Part shown: positions 1 through 9,616 of the stretch, piece after piece | Numbering within the stretch: the first letter of the stretch is position 1 | Layout of the letters: every line of letters begins with the position of its first letter | Origin: Thermoprotei archaeon | Lineage (GTDB): Archaea > Thermoproteota > Thermoprotei > Gearchaeales > Gearchaeaceae | NCBI GenBank assembly: GCA_017857595.1 | Contig: JAFMCU010000005.1 | Location: forward strand, 1-64,000 | DNA: 64,000 nt | Direction: 5' to 3' | Translations under genes and position numbers: made by a program | Notes under the pieces: model-generated | The model's database searches: none | Told to the model about the DNA's origin: nothing | Seen by the model: only the letters and a program-made list of their open reading frames with translations

Positions 1-1304
1 GCTTAACAAGAGGTTGCATTCCATCAAAGATTTTGCTTTATCCAGCAGAACTCTTAAGCTTGATACGAAAATCACAGGAATTTGGCATAGATGCTGAAAT
101 CAAAAATATTGACTTCAAATTCATCATGGAAAGGATGAGAAGGATTATAAATTCAGAAATTGAATCAATAAGAAGAGGTTTATCGGAACACCCAAACATA
201 GACTATTATCAAGATAAGGCTGAATTCGTAGCCCCTTATACATTAAAGGTCGGTAATAATATAATTAAATCCAATTTCATTATATTAGGAATAGGTTCAA
301 GACCTTATATTCCTAAGATAGAAAATTTGGAAGATGTAGGATATTTGACAAGCGATACAATATTGGAATTGGATTATAAACCAAAAAGCATAGGAATTAT
401 TGGCGGTGGCTACATAGCTGCAGAATATGGACATTTTCTTTCTTCAATGGGTTGCGAAGTGAAGATAATAGGAAGAAATCCTCAATTTTTGCCAGATGAG
501 GAACCTGAAATTTCTAATGTTCTAAGAAAAGAGTTGGAAGAAAGGATGGAAATATATACAAACTATGAAGTTTTTAGAGTAGAAAAAGAAGGTAAGTTGA
601 AATCAATTTATGCGAGAAATCGCAAAAATAAAGAGATAAAAAAATTTGCTTGTGAAGAAATATTAGTAGCAGCAGGAAGAGAATCCAATGCAGACCTATT
701 AAATCCTAAGGCTGGAAATATCGAATTGGACGATCAAGGATGGATTAAAGTAAACGAATATTTAGAAACTTCACAACCAAACATATGGGCCTTAGGAGAT
801 GCAGATGGTAAATTCATGTTTAAACATGTAGCAAACTATGAAGCAGAAATTGTATACTATAATGCAGTTGAAAGAAGAAGAATCAAAGCAGATTACCATG
901 CAATTCCACATGCAGTCTTTACTTATCCTGAAGTTGCTAGTGTAGGTTTAAAAGAAAAAGAAACATTAAAGAAGTTTTCTAAAGATAGTATAGCAATTGG
1001 CTTTTATAAATATGAGAATACTGCAAAGGGCGAAGCTATGAATGCAAAGAGGTACTTTGTGAAGGTCATTTTAGATACCAAAAATATGAAAATATTGGGC
1101 GCACATGTAGTAGGCCCCTATGCGTCCATACTTATTCAAGAAATCATAAATTTAATGTATGTAGAGAATGATCATTTAAAGTATATGATAAATTCAATTC
1201 ATATACATCCCGCATTAACAGAAGTTGTACAGAGGGCTTTCTTTAATTTATTTTCAGTTGAAGATTATCATCATTTTCTAAAACATTTTTACGAATCCAT
1301 TTAG
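1..1304 (+). CDS. Dihydrolipoamide dehydrogenase / mercuric reductase-like flavoprotein, 5' end cut by window start
   Basis: Reading frame is open from base 3 (LTRGCIPSK redox-active motif) upstream of the ORF-track TTG start; GGGYIAAEYG NAD-binding motif, GDADGKF, C-terminal HPALTE. Confidence 0.85.
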   Translation, partial: LTRGCIPSKILLYPAELLSLIRKSQEFGIDAEIKNIDFKFIMERMRRIINSEIESIRRGLSEHPNIDYYQDKAEFVAPYTLKVGNNIIKSNFIILGIGSRPYIPKIENLEDVGYLTSDTILELDYKPKSIGIIGGGYIAAEYGHFLSSMGCEVKIIGRNPQFLPDEEPEISNVLRKELEERMEIYTNYEVFRVEKEGKLKSIYARNRKNKEIKKFACEEILVAAGRESNADLLNPKAGNIELDDQGWIKVNEYLETSQPNIWALGDADGKFMFKHVANYEAEIVYYNAVERRRIKADYHAIPHAVFTYPEVASVGLKEKETLKKFSKDSIAIGFYKYENTAKGEAMNAKRYFVKVILDTKNMKILGAHVVGPYASILIQEIINLMYVENDHLKYMINSIHIHPALTEVVQRAFFNLFSVEDYHHFLKHFYESI

Positions 1305-2806
1305 ATATTATAAGTTGGGTCGAATTCTTTTAATATAACAGGTATTTCCTTTATTAGATCACTTGCATTAATTTGGTTTCCATATTTTTCAGTAGCTCTT
1401 CTACCCGCAACTCCATTTATATATGCAGATGCCAAAGCTGATTCATATATTTTTTTAGTTCTAGCTACCAATCCTGCACAAAGTCCAGTTAATACATCAC
1501 CAGTTCCTCCAACTGTCATAGATTGTATTCCAGTTCTGTTAATTTTGTATCTTTTACCATCACTTATTATATCGTAATGACCTTTGAGTAAAATTACAAC
1601 ATTAAGTCTTTCTGCATGATATTTTACTTGTTCTATTCTTTTTTCTAAATTATCTAAAGAAGCAGGTTCTTCACTTGTCAATATTTTAAACTCACCTGCA
1701 TGTGGCGTGTAAATGCATGATGAATTCTTATGTTTCTCTTTAGCTATTTGAGTCTTCAAAGCATCCGCATCTAATACTAATGGTTTATTATATTTCTCAG
1801 CAATTTCAATAGCTTTTCTCACACCTTCTTCAACTTCAGTACCTAACCCTGGTCCTATAGCTATACAATCTGCTTTCTTGATAAATTTTTCATACTTTTC
1901 TATCGAATTTGGCGTTAATGATTCTTCATTATAAGATAATACGATTAGGTCAGGTGTTATTGATCTTATAGAATTAGCGATGGAGTTTGGGGCAACAGTA
2001 TACACAAGGTCAACACCACTTCTTGATGCTGCTAGTGAAGTAAAAATTGGCGCTCCATGATACAAGCTTGAACCTCCTATTACAACAACTACTCCATTAT
2101 CCCCTTTTTTTGAATATGGCTCTCTAGGCTTGATTAGATACTTGATATCGCCTCTTCCCACAAAGATTTCAACTTCATGAGGTATTCCTATGTTAGCTAC
2201 AATGATTTCTGATTTAAATGGTAAATTCGTTAATCCTTTCTTAATTTTATGCATCGTTATTATCACATCAGGCTTTGCATAAATTTTACCATACGTTCCT
2301 GTTGTAGGATCAATTCCCGTAGGTATATCAATCGAAATTTTTAAGCATTCCGCATGATTAAATAAATTTACAAGTCTCGCAATTTCGCCTCGTAGTTCCC
2401 CTTTTATTCCTGTTCCTATTAATGCGTCTATCACAACATTTGCATCTTTTAATTCAGATAAAATTTCATCATCACTAAAATCTCTCGAATTGAAAATTTT
2501 TACATTAAGATTAACTTTTTTTAATATCCTTAAATTTTCAGATGCTTCATAAGCTTTTATATTTTCTTCTTTATCTGAAAGAAATACAGTTACTTTTGAA
2601 CCAAAGTAAGCTAATTGCCTAGCTGTAGCAAATCCATCTCCAGCCTTATTTCCTGTTCCAGCGAGAATTACAATTTTTTTCAATAATCCCTTACTTTTTA
2701 TGTAATTTGAAATATTGGAAGCTGCATTTTCCATCATCATAAGTCTACTTATTCCAAATTCTACAGCGTTCTCTTCTATTGCAAGTATTTCTTCTAAGGT
2801 TAGCAT
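1301..2806 (-). CDS. nnr: Bifunctional NAD(P)H-hydrate epimerase / ADP-dependent hydrate dehydratase (YjeF_N + carbohydrate kinase-like)
   Basis: AGTGNKAGDGFATARQL, DALIGTG, GGTGDVLTGLCAGL motifs. Confidence 0.93.
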   Translation of the reverse strand: MLTLEEILAIEENAVEFGISRLMMMENAASNISNYIKSKGLLKKIVILAGTGNKAGDGFATARQLAYFGSKVTVFLSDKEENIKAYEASENLRILKKVNLNVKIFNSRDFSDDEILSELKDANVVIDALIGTGIKGELRGEIARLVNLFNHAECLKISIDIPTGIDPTTGTYGKIYAKPDVIITMHKIKKGLTNLPFKSEIIVANIGIPHEVEIFVGRGDIKYLIKPREPYSKKGDNGVVVVIGGSSLYHGAPIFTSLAASRSGVDLVYTVAPNSIANSIRSITPDLIVLSYNEESLTPNSIEKYEKFIKKADCIAIGPGLGTEVEEGVRKAIEIAEKYNKPLVLDADALKTQIAKEKHKNSSCIYTPHAGEFKILTSEEPASLDNLEKRIEQVKYHAERLNVVILLKGHYDIISDGKRYKINRTGIQSMTVGGTGDVLTGLCAGLVARTKKIYESALASAYINGVAGRRATEKYGNQINASDLIKEIPVILKEFDPTYNI

Positions 2807-2871
2807 GAATATTTAGAAAATAGTTACTACTAAGATAAACATTTATATTTTTATAAAATTCAAAAAAATAC

Positions 2872-3021
2872 ATGGTTAACTGTCCTAAATGTGGAGCAGA
2901 GGTTGATAAACCTGAGAAAACTTGGGTACTTGCACCTAAGGGTAAGAAGTCACAAACAATGGGTCTTTATAAATGTAATAAATGCGGTGCATATTTTAGA
3001 AAAGCTGTACCAAACAAGTAA
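2872..3021 (+). CDS. Cren7-like small chromatin protein with zinc-ribbon cysteines (49 aa; not in ORF track)
   Basis: ATG..TAA of 50 codons: MVNCPKCGAEVDKPEKTWVLAPKGKKSQTMGLYKCNKCGAYFRKAVPNK; TATA-like tttatattttta about 25-30 nt upstream; ungapped similarity to the Cren7 core [30 protein letters not shown]. Confidence 0.75.
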   Translation: MVNCPKCGAEVDKPEKTWVLAPKGKKSQTMGLYKCNKCGAYFRKAVPNK

Positions 3022-3081
3022 GTAGTTTTCTAAATAAATTTAAATATGTCTTATTTTTAAAATAATAAAGGTGTTGTATTC

Positions 3082-3303
3082 ATGCCCGTAGAACCTTTAA
3101 TTGCTATAGCTGCAGCAATAGTAATGGCTGGTGGATTAATTGGGACTGGTATTGCTCAACAAGGAATCGGTGCAGCTGGTATGGGAATTATTGCAGAAAA
3201 GCCTGAAAAATTTGGTCAAGTACTTTTCTTCTTCGTAATCCCTGAGACCCTTTGGATTATAGGTTTCGTACTAGGTATAATACTTCTGCTTCAAATATTT
3301 TAA
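3082..3303 (+). CDS. atpK: A-type ATP synthase subunit K (proteolipid c-ring), 73 aa
   Basis: Two hydrophobic hairpin helices, GIGAAGMGIIAEKPE loop, PET in TM2; first gene of ATPase operon. Confidence 0.93.
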   Translation: MPVEPLIAIAAAIVMAGGLIGTGIAQQGIGAAGMGIIAEKPEKFGQVLFFFVIPETLWIIGFVLGIILLLQIF

Positions 3304-3312
3304 ACCAAATCA

Positions 3313-3876
3313 ATGTCTTTAGAAGCATTAATAAAAGAGCTCAATGAAAAGCATAAAAAAGAGATAGAAGCTCTCTTAAAAGAGTATGACCAAAAGAAGG
3401 AAGAAATATTAAAACAAGCCAATGAGGAATATAATAAGATATTAAGCCAAGCTCAGATTCAATCTAAGTTTGTTGCTGAAAGAGAACTAGTTAAAAGGAT
3501 AGGGGCTGCTAAATTAAAAGTTAAACGAATAATGTTTGAAGCTACACAAGAAATGTTACAAAAAAATTATCAAAACTTGATAGAAGCTTTAAAGGGATAT
3601 GTTAATTCTGAAAAATATGATGATGTTTTGAAAGCGATGCTAAATTATGCTAAAAATAAACTAGGTGATGATATTCTGATAAAGTGTAGGCCCGAAGATA
3701 AAGCCAAAATTGAGAATTATGTAAAAAAAAGTATAAAAATTGAACCTGATTTGAATTGCTTGGGAGGTATAATTGCAATAAAGAGTGATCAGACTGCTTA
3801 TTTGGATCTCACATTTGAAGAAATTCTTAGATTAAACGATGAAAAAGTTAAAAGTTTAATTATGGAAAAAACGTAG
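3313..3876 (+). CDS. atpE: A-type ATP synthase subunit E (peripheral stalk)
   Basis: N-terminal charged coiled coil, globular C-terminus, operon position. Confidence 0.88.
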   Translation: MSLEALIKELNEKHKKEIEALLKEYDQKKEEILKQANEEYNKILSQAQIQSKFVAERELVKRIGAAKLKVKRIMFEATQEMLQKNYQNLIEALKGYVNSEKYDDVLKAMLNYAKNKLGDDILIKCRPEDKAKIENYVKKSIKIEPDLNCLGGIIAIKSDQTAYLDLTFEEILRLNDEKVKSLIMEKT

Positions 3877-4935
3877 ATGAGTAGTTTATCATATGCATCC
3901 GCGCTAGGAAGACTTAAAGCTCTTTCAATTAATTTTTTAACAAAGGATAAATTAATATCTTTAGCAAAATCAAAGAATATCAATGAAATTGCTGTAGAAT
4001 TGCAATCTACATGGTATAAAGAAGAGATTGAAAAAGCATCTGCTCTTTACAAACCACCCGAATCCGTAGAAATTGCATTAAACGAGCACTTAATGAAGAT
4101 GAATAAACTTTGTCTAGGATTGATTCCATATGCGAATAACGCTATAAAATTCTATCTTTCAAAGTGGGATATTCAAAATATTGAAATAATAATTGCTTCA
4201 AAATTTATGAATAATCCATTAAAAGAAACCGAATATTATCTAATTTCTTCAAGAGAGCTTCCAGTTGTATTCGAAGGCCAGCTAATACCTTATTCTGAAC
4301 TTAAATCTATGATTCAGCTTCCAGATGTTCAATCGATTGTAAATTATTTAGTTAAATATCCATATGGGCCTATTCTTTTGCAAAACATTGGGGAGTTTCT
4401 AAAAACTGCAGACGTAGGGATTTTGAGCTCAGCTCTAAAAAAATACTATTATGAGAAGTTATTATGGGAACTAAGATTTTTAAGAGGAGATGAAGGAGTA
4501 CTTAGAGAATATGTAAGAGCTGAAATAACAAAACAAAATATCATTTCATATGCAAAATCAAAGATTTTTAAATTAAATCCTGAAACATTATCGAGACATT
4601 TAATAGAAGGTGGACTTATTTCTACTAACATTTTCTTAGATGCTATGTCAACTAATAATGATGAGGAAATAATTAAACAAATTAAGCCTTATTTTGATCT
4701 TCAACAAGCTTTTACCAAATTCAATAAAAATTATGACATAAGTGAATTAGAAATAGAAATAGACAGGACAATTTATAATACCTACCTTAATAGATTAAGA
4801 GCTTTCAAAGTATCTTTGCTGTTTATTTTCTGGTTTATTCTTATGAATGAAGTTGAAAGACTCAACATAAGAAGAATATTGTATGGAAAGTATTATAATA
4901 TGGATGAAGATTATATTATTTCAATTATAATATAA
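3877..4935 (+). CDS. atpC: A-type ATP synthase subunit C (AC39 family)
   Basis: SYASALGRLKAL N-terminus; operon position. Confidence 0.88.
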   Translation: MSSLSYASALGRLKALSINFLTKDKLISLAKSKNINEIAVELQSTWYKEEIEKASALYKPPESVEIALNEHLMKMNKLCLGLIPYANNAIKFYLSKWDIQNIEIIIASKFMNNPLKETEYYLISSRELPVVFEGQLIPYSELKSMIQLPDVQSIVNYLVKYPYGPILLQNIGEFLKTADVGILSSALKKYYYEKLLWELRFLRGDEGVLREYVRAEITKQNIISYAKSKIFKLNPETLSRHLIEGGLISTNIFLDAMSTNNDEEIIKQIKPYFDLQQAFTKFNKNYDISELEIEIDRTIYNTYLNRLRAFKVSLLFIFWFILMNEVERLNIRRILYGKYYNMDEDYIISIII

Positions 4936-5288
4936 TGAGCTCAGATCTTCAAAAATTGAAGCAATACGTTGGTGATATCGCAGTAGTTGGTGAAAGAGAA
5001 TTAGTTATTGGTTATAGACTTCTAGGTATTGAAGATACATATGTAGTTTCAAAAGAAAATGCATTCAAAATTATACAAGATTTAATAAATAAAAACAAAT
5101 ATTCATTAATCATAATAAGCGGAGAAGTGAGAAAAATGCTTTCACAGAATTTTGTTGAAAAATTAGAATCTCTTTTAATACCCTTAGTAGTATTCCTTCC
5201 AACAACTAAAGAAGAAAAAGAAGAACCGTTAGCTGAATTGGCAAAGAAAGTTTTAGGTGTAGATATTCTAAAGAAGGAAACAAAATGA
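4935..5288 (+). CDS. atpF: A-type ATP synthase subunit F
   Basis: [20 protein letters not shown]; short Rossmann-like protein between C and A. Confidence 0.9.
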   Translation: MSSDLQKLKQYVGDIAVVGERELVIGYRLLGIEDTYVVSKENAFKIIQDLINKNKYSLIIISGEVRKMLSQNFVEKLESLLIPLVVFLPTTKEEKEEPLAELAKKVLGVDILKKETK

Positions 5289-7057
5289 AATACGGTAGAA
5301 TTATTCGTGTAGCGGGTCCAGTAGTTACTGCTGAAGGGATGGAAAATGCTAAAATGTTCGACGTAGTTAAAGTAGGTGAGCTGAATTTAATTGGTGAAAT
5401 TATAAGAATACAGGGCAATAAAGTAATGATTCAAGTTTATGAAGATACAACAGGTTTAAGACCCGGCGATGTCGTTGTAAATACAAACCAAGCTTTATCT
5501 GTAGAACTAGGACCAGGTTTACTTTCTTCTATTTACGATGGTATTCAGAGACCACTGGATGTTATAAGATCAAAAGCGGGCGATTTCATTACAAGAGGAT
5601 TGTTGATTCCACCTTTAGATGAGAATAAAAAATGGGAATTTAAACCGGTTATAAAGAAAGGAGATGAAGTTGAAGCTGGTTCAATAATTGGAGAAGTTCA
5701 AGAAACTCCTTTAATCAATCATAAAATAATGGTTCCTTATGGATTGAAAGGATATATAAAAGAAATATACGATGGAAAGTTTACAATCAGAGAACCTATA
5801 GGAATCTTATCTACAAATAAAGGCGATGTAGAATTGTTTCTCTCGCAAAGATGGCGTGTAAGGACTCCAAGACCTTTTATAAGAAAGTTGCCTCCAGATA
5901 CTCCCTTGATCACAGGACAAAGAATTATAGACACATTTTTCCCAGTATCAAAGGGAGGTACTGCATGCATACCTGGACCTTTTGGTTCAGGTAAAACAGT
6001 AACTCAACATCAGTTAGCAAAATGGTCTGATAGTCATGTAATTGTTTATGTTGGTTGTGGTGAAAGAGGAAATGAGATGACTGAAGTCTTAGTTACTTTT
6101 CCAAAATTATTAGATCCCAAATCTAAAAGACCGTTGATGGAAAGAACTATTCTTGTTGCTAATACTTCAAACATGCCTGTTGCTGCAAGAGAAGCAAGTA
6201 TATACACAGGCATTACAATGGCTGAATATTATAGAGATATGGGTTATGACGTAGCTTTAATGGCAGATAGCACTTCAAGATGGGCTGAAGCTTTAAGGGA
6301 AATATCAGGCAGATTGGAAGAAATGCCAGGTGAAGAAGGTTATCCGGCATATCTTGCAAGAAGATTAGCAGAATTTTATGAAAGATCCGGAAAGGTTGTG
6401 GTTTTATCACCTGATCAAAGGATTGGTTCTGTGACAATTGTCGGAGCGGTTTCTCCACCGGGTGGAGATTTTTCTGAACCTGTTTCACAAAATACGTTAA
6501 GAGTTACAAGAGTATTTTGGGCGTTGGATGCAAGTCTTGCAGGAAGAAGACACTTTCCAGCTATAAACTGGTTAACAAGCTATTCTTTATACACAGAAGT
6601 GATAGCTGATTGGTATAGGAAAAACGTAGCGCCAGATTGGCCTGAACTAAGAAATGAAGCAATGGCAATTCTTCAAAAGGAAGCAGAACTACAAGAAATA
6701 GTTCAGTTAGTAGGTTACGATGCTCTTCCCGAGCCAGAAAAAGGTATCCTCGACATTGGTAGAATGATAAGAGAAGATTTTCTTCAACAAAGTGCTTTCG
6801 ACGAAGTAGATACATATTGCTCAGTTAAAAAGCAATATTTAATGATTAAATCCATTTTAATGTTTGGTAAAAAAGAATTAGAAGTAATTAAAAAAGGAGC
6901 TACTGCTGCACAAGTTTCATCATTACCTGTAAAAGATAAAATATCAAGGTTAAAATGGACACCAGAAGATAAAGTAGATGAGCTCATTAAAGAAATTGAA
7001 TTAGAGATTAACGAACAGTTTAATAACTTATTACAACAAGTATTATTACAACAATGA
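5285..7057 (+). CDS. atpA: A-type ATP synthase catalytic subunit A
   Basis: [12 protein letters not shown]-loop, [32 protein letters not shown]. Confidence 0.98.
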   Translation: MKYGRIIRVAGPVVTAEGMENAKMFDVVKVGELNLIGEIIRIQGNKVMIQVYEDTTGLRPGDVVVNTNQALSVELGPGLLSSIYDGIQRPLDVIRSKAGDFITRGLLIPPLDENKKWEFKPVIKKGDEVEAGSIIGEVQETPLINHKIMVPYGLKGYIKEIYDGKFTIREPIGILSTNKGDVELFLSQRWRVRTPRPFIRKLPPDTPLITGQRIIDTFFPVSKGGTACIPGPFGSGKTVTQHQLAKWSDSHVIVYVGCGERGNEMTEVLVTFPKLLDPKSKRPLMERTILVANTSNMPVAAREASIYTGITMAEYYRDMGYDVALMADSTSRWAEALREISGRLEEMPGEEGYPAYLARRLAEFYERSGKVVVLSPDQRIGSVTIVGAVSPPGGDFSEPVSQNTLRVTRVFWALDASLAGRRHFPAINWLTSYSLYTEVIADWYRKNVAPDWPELRNEAMAILQKEAELQEIVQLVGYDALPEPEKGILDIGRMIREDFLQQSAFDEVDTYCSVKKQYLMIKSILMFGKKELEVIKKGATAAQVSSLPVKDKISRLKWTPEDKVDELIKEIELEINEQFNNLLQQVLLQQ

Positions 7058-8460
7058 TACCTGTCTCATATAAAAGCATATCACAGGTAGCTGGTCCATT
7101 ATTATTTGTAGAAAAAGTAAGAGACGCAGCTTACGGAGAAATTGTCGAAATAACAAACGCATTAGGTGAAAGGTTAAGGGGACAAGTATTAGACACTAGA
7201 GAAGGTTTTGCTGTTGTTCAAGTTTTTGGGTCTACAATCGGTTTAGATACGAAGGAGACTTCTGTAAGATTTCTAGGCGAAACTGCAAAAGTTGCAGTAT
7301 CTGATGAAATGTTGGGAAGAATTTTTGATGGATTAGGAAACCCAAGAGATAATGGTCCACCTATTATTTCAAAGCATAAAGTTGACATTGTAGGTTCAGG
7401 AATAAATCCTTATGCTAGAGAAGAACCTTCCGAATTCATACAAACAGGGATATCTGCAATAGATGGAATGAATACTCTAGTGAGAGGTCAAAAGTTACCT
7501 ATATTTTCAGGTTCAGGCTTGCCTCATAATATGCTTGCAGCTCAAATAGCAAGGCAAGCTAAAGTTCTTACTTCATCAGAAAATTTTGCTGTTGTATTTG
7601 CTGCTATAGGAATAACAAGTGAAGAGGCAAATTTTTTCATAAAAGAATTTGAAGAAACAGGCGCTCTAGAAAGGACAGTTCTATTTTTAAATCTTTCATC
7701 CGATCCTTCAATGGAGAGAATATTAACTCCAAGACTTGCTTTAACAACTGCTGAATATCTAGCTTACGATTGTGAAAGTCATGTATTAGTTATATTAACA
7801 GATATGACAAATTACTGTGAAGCTTTACGTGAGATATCAGCAGCAAGAAATGAAGTTCCAGGTAGGAGAGGTTATCCTGGTTACATGTATACAGATCTTG
7901 CAACAATCTATGAAAGGGCTGGCAAAATAAAAGGTAGAAAGGGTTCGATAACACAAATCCCAATATTAACGATGCCAGCCGATGATAAAACTCATCCTAT
8001 TCCTGATTTAACAGGATACATAACTGAAGGTCAAATATATTTAAGTAGAGAACTTGAAAGAGCAGGAATCTATCCACCCATTGACGTTCTAGAAAGCTTA
8101 TCAAGGTTAATGAATCAAGGTATAGGTCCAGGTAGAACAAGAGAAGACCATAGAGCTTTGGCAGATCAATTATACGCTGTGTATGCTCAAGGTAAAGATA
8201 TAAGAGCTCTTGTTGCAATAGTAGGAGAAGAAGCTTTAAGTGAAACGGATAGGAAATATTTAAGAATAGCAGAAGATTTTGAAAGACGCTTCGTAAATCA
8301 AGGTGTTATGGAAGACAGGAGCATCGAAGTAACCTTAGATTTGGGATGGTCAATATTAGATCCTCTATCCGATTCAGAATTAAAGAGAATAAAACCTGAA
8401 TTAATTGAAAAATACAGAAAGAAAAGGAAAGCTGAAATTGGCGCTACTGTTATGAGTTAA
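7054..8460 (+). CDS. atpB: A-type ATP synthase subunit B
   Basis: [58 protein letters not shown]. Confidence 0.98.
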   Translation: MIPVSYKSISQVAGPLLFVEKVRDAAYGEIVEITNALGERLRGQVLDTREGFAVVQVFGSTIGLDTKETSVRFLGETAKVAVSDEMLGRIFDGLGNPRDNGPPIISKHKVDIVGSGINPYAREEPSEFIQTGISAIDGMNTLVRGQKLPIFSGSGLPHNMLAAQIARQAKVLTSSENFAVVFAAIGITSEEANFFIKEFEETGALERTVLFLNLSSDPSMERILTPRLALTTAEYLAYDCESHVLVILTDMTNYCEALREISAARNEVPGRRGYPGYMYTDLATIYERAGKIKGRKGSITQIPILTMPADDKTHPIPDLTGYITEGQIYLSRELERAGIYPPIDVLESLSRLMNQGIGPGRTREDHRALADQLYAVYAQGKDIRALVAIVGEEALSETDRKYLRIAEDFERRFVNQGVMEDRSIEVTLDLGWSILDPLSDSELKRIKPELIEKYRKKRKAEIGATVMS

Positions 8461-8462
8461 AA

Positions 8463-9089
8463 ATGCCAAGAATAACAAACGTTAAACCAACTCGAATGGA
8501 GTATCTTAGGACAATAAGAAGAATAGCTATAGCTAGAAAAGGATTAAGGCTGTTAAAATTAAAAAGGCAAGCATTAATAATGGAATTTTTCAATTTGAGC
8601 AGAAAAATAGCAACGCTGAGAGGGGAGCTTAGGGAAAAAATTGTAAAAGGATATGAAGCTGTACATAAAGCTGAAATGTTAGCTGGAGTCTTAAGAATAG
8701 AGTATGAAGCGCAAAGAATACCTAGAATTAAGAAAGCGAAAATAAGAACAAAAAATGTAATGGGCGTTAAATTACCTGAGCTTGAAGTCGAAGAAAGCCT
8801 TAAAGAGCTTTCAGATTTTCTGGTTGAATTACCACCTTCAATAGCACAAGTTATAATAACTTTTAGAGAAATCCACAAGTCTGTTATTGAGGTTGCTGAA
8901 AAAGAAACAGCTCTAAGAAAACTTTTATTGGAAATTGATAAGACAAAAAGACGTTCGAATGCGATCGAAAATGTATTAATACCAAGATTAATATCCACTG
9001 CGAGATTCATTAAGTTAATGTTCGATGAAATGGAAAGAGATAATTTTGTAAAGTTAAAATTTGTCAAAAATAGATTATTAGAAAGTTAA
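8463..9089 (+). CDS. atpD: A-type ATP synthase subunit D
   Basis: PTRMEYLRTIRRIAIARKGLRLLKLKRQALIMEF; RRSNAIENVLIPRL. Confidence 0.96.
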   Translation: MPRITNVKPTRMEYLRTIRRIAIARKGLRLLKLKRQALIMEFFNLSRKIATLRGELREKIVKGYEAVHKAEMLAGVLRIEYEAQRIPRIKKAKIRTKNVMGVKLPELEVEESLKELSDFLVELPPSIAQVIITFREIHKSVIEVAEKETALRKLLLEIDKTKRRSNAIENVLIPRLISTARFIKLMFDEMERDNFVKLKFVKNRLLES

Positions 9090-9090
9090 A

Positions 9091-9282
9091 ATGTCAGAAC
9101 AAAAAAAGAAGTATGGAATACCAAAATATTACTATTGGGCAAAAAATCCACCAAAACCTAAAACAGGTTTTGTCAATGACGCTCAGAAAAAATTCTTTTA
9201 CATTATAATCATATCATGGATGATCAAAATATCTGCGTTTGCTATATTGCTATTTGTGCTTTACTATCTTCATATAATATAA
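9091..9282 (+). CDS. 63-aa single-TM protein in the ATPase operon (possible counterpart of the small Sulfolobus epsilon subunit)
   Basis: Position between D and the stalk subunit with minimal spacing; basic N-terminus then hydrophobic C-terminus. Confidence 0.7.
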   Translation: MSEQKKKYGIPKYYYWAKNPPKPKTGFVNDAQKKFFYIIIISWMIKISAFAILLFVLYYLHII

Positions 9283-9615
9283 TTGCTTATGTCACAAGAT
9301 TACTTAAAAATACTAAAAACTATCAAGGAAATTGAGGAGAAAAATCAACAGGAATTAGAAAGACTAAAATCAAAGCTTGATGGTGAATTAAATGAGGTTT
9401 ATGAAAGAGCAAAGAATATTATAGAGGAAGCCAAAAAAGAAGCAGAAAGGATTATAAAAGAAGCTGTTAATGATGCAATAAAAAAAGCTGAAGAAGAAGA
9501 GAAGAAATTACTTTCTGATGTAGAAAAGGAAAAAAGAAAGATAATATCAAAGGAGCTAAAGAAAGAAGACTTAATTAAAATCGCAGAGAATATAATTTTG
9601 GAAGCATTAAAGTAA
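9283..9615 (+). CDS. A-type ATP synthase subunit H/G-like coiled-coil peripheral stalk protein
   Basis: 110-aa continuous charged coiled coil immediately upstream of subunit I. Confidence 0.8.
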   Translation: MLMSQDYLKILKTIKEIEEKNQQELERLKSKLDGELNEVYERAKNIIEEAKKEAERIIKEAVNDAIKKAEEEEKKLLSDVEKEKRKIISKELKKEDLIKIAENIILEALK

Positions 9616-9616
9616 T

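Noticed and set aside
3082-3303. Na+ versus H+ specificity of the c-ring from the K sequence (GIAQQ, PET)
   Set aside because: Motifs are suggestive but cannot decide ion specificity without alignment and structure.
5737-6987. Antisense ORFs inside atpA (5737-5970, 6213-6488, 6561-6815, 6784-6987)
   Set aside because: They lie opposite a highly conserved catalytic subunit, with low-complexity translations and no recognisable motifs; shadow ORFs.
8450-9067. 205-aa minus-strand ORF opposite atpD
   Set aside because: Serine/leucine-rich shadow of a clear atpD gene; the sense strand has unambiguous homology.
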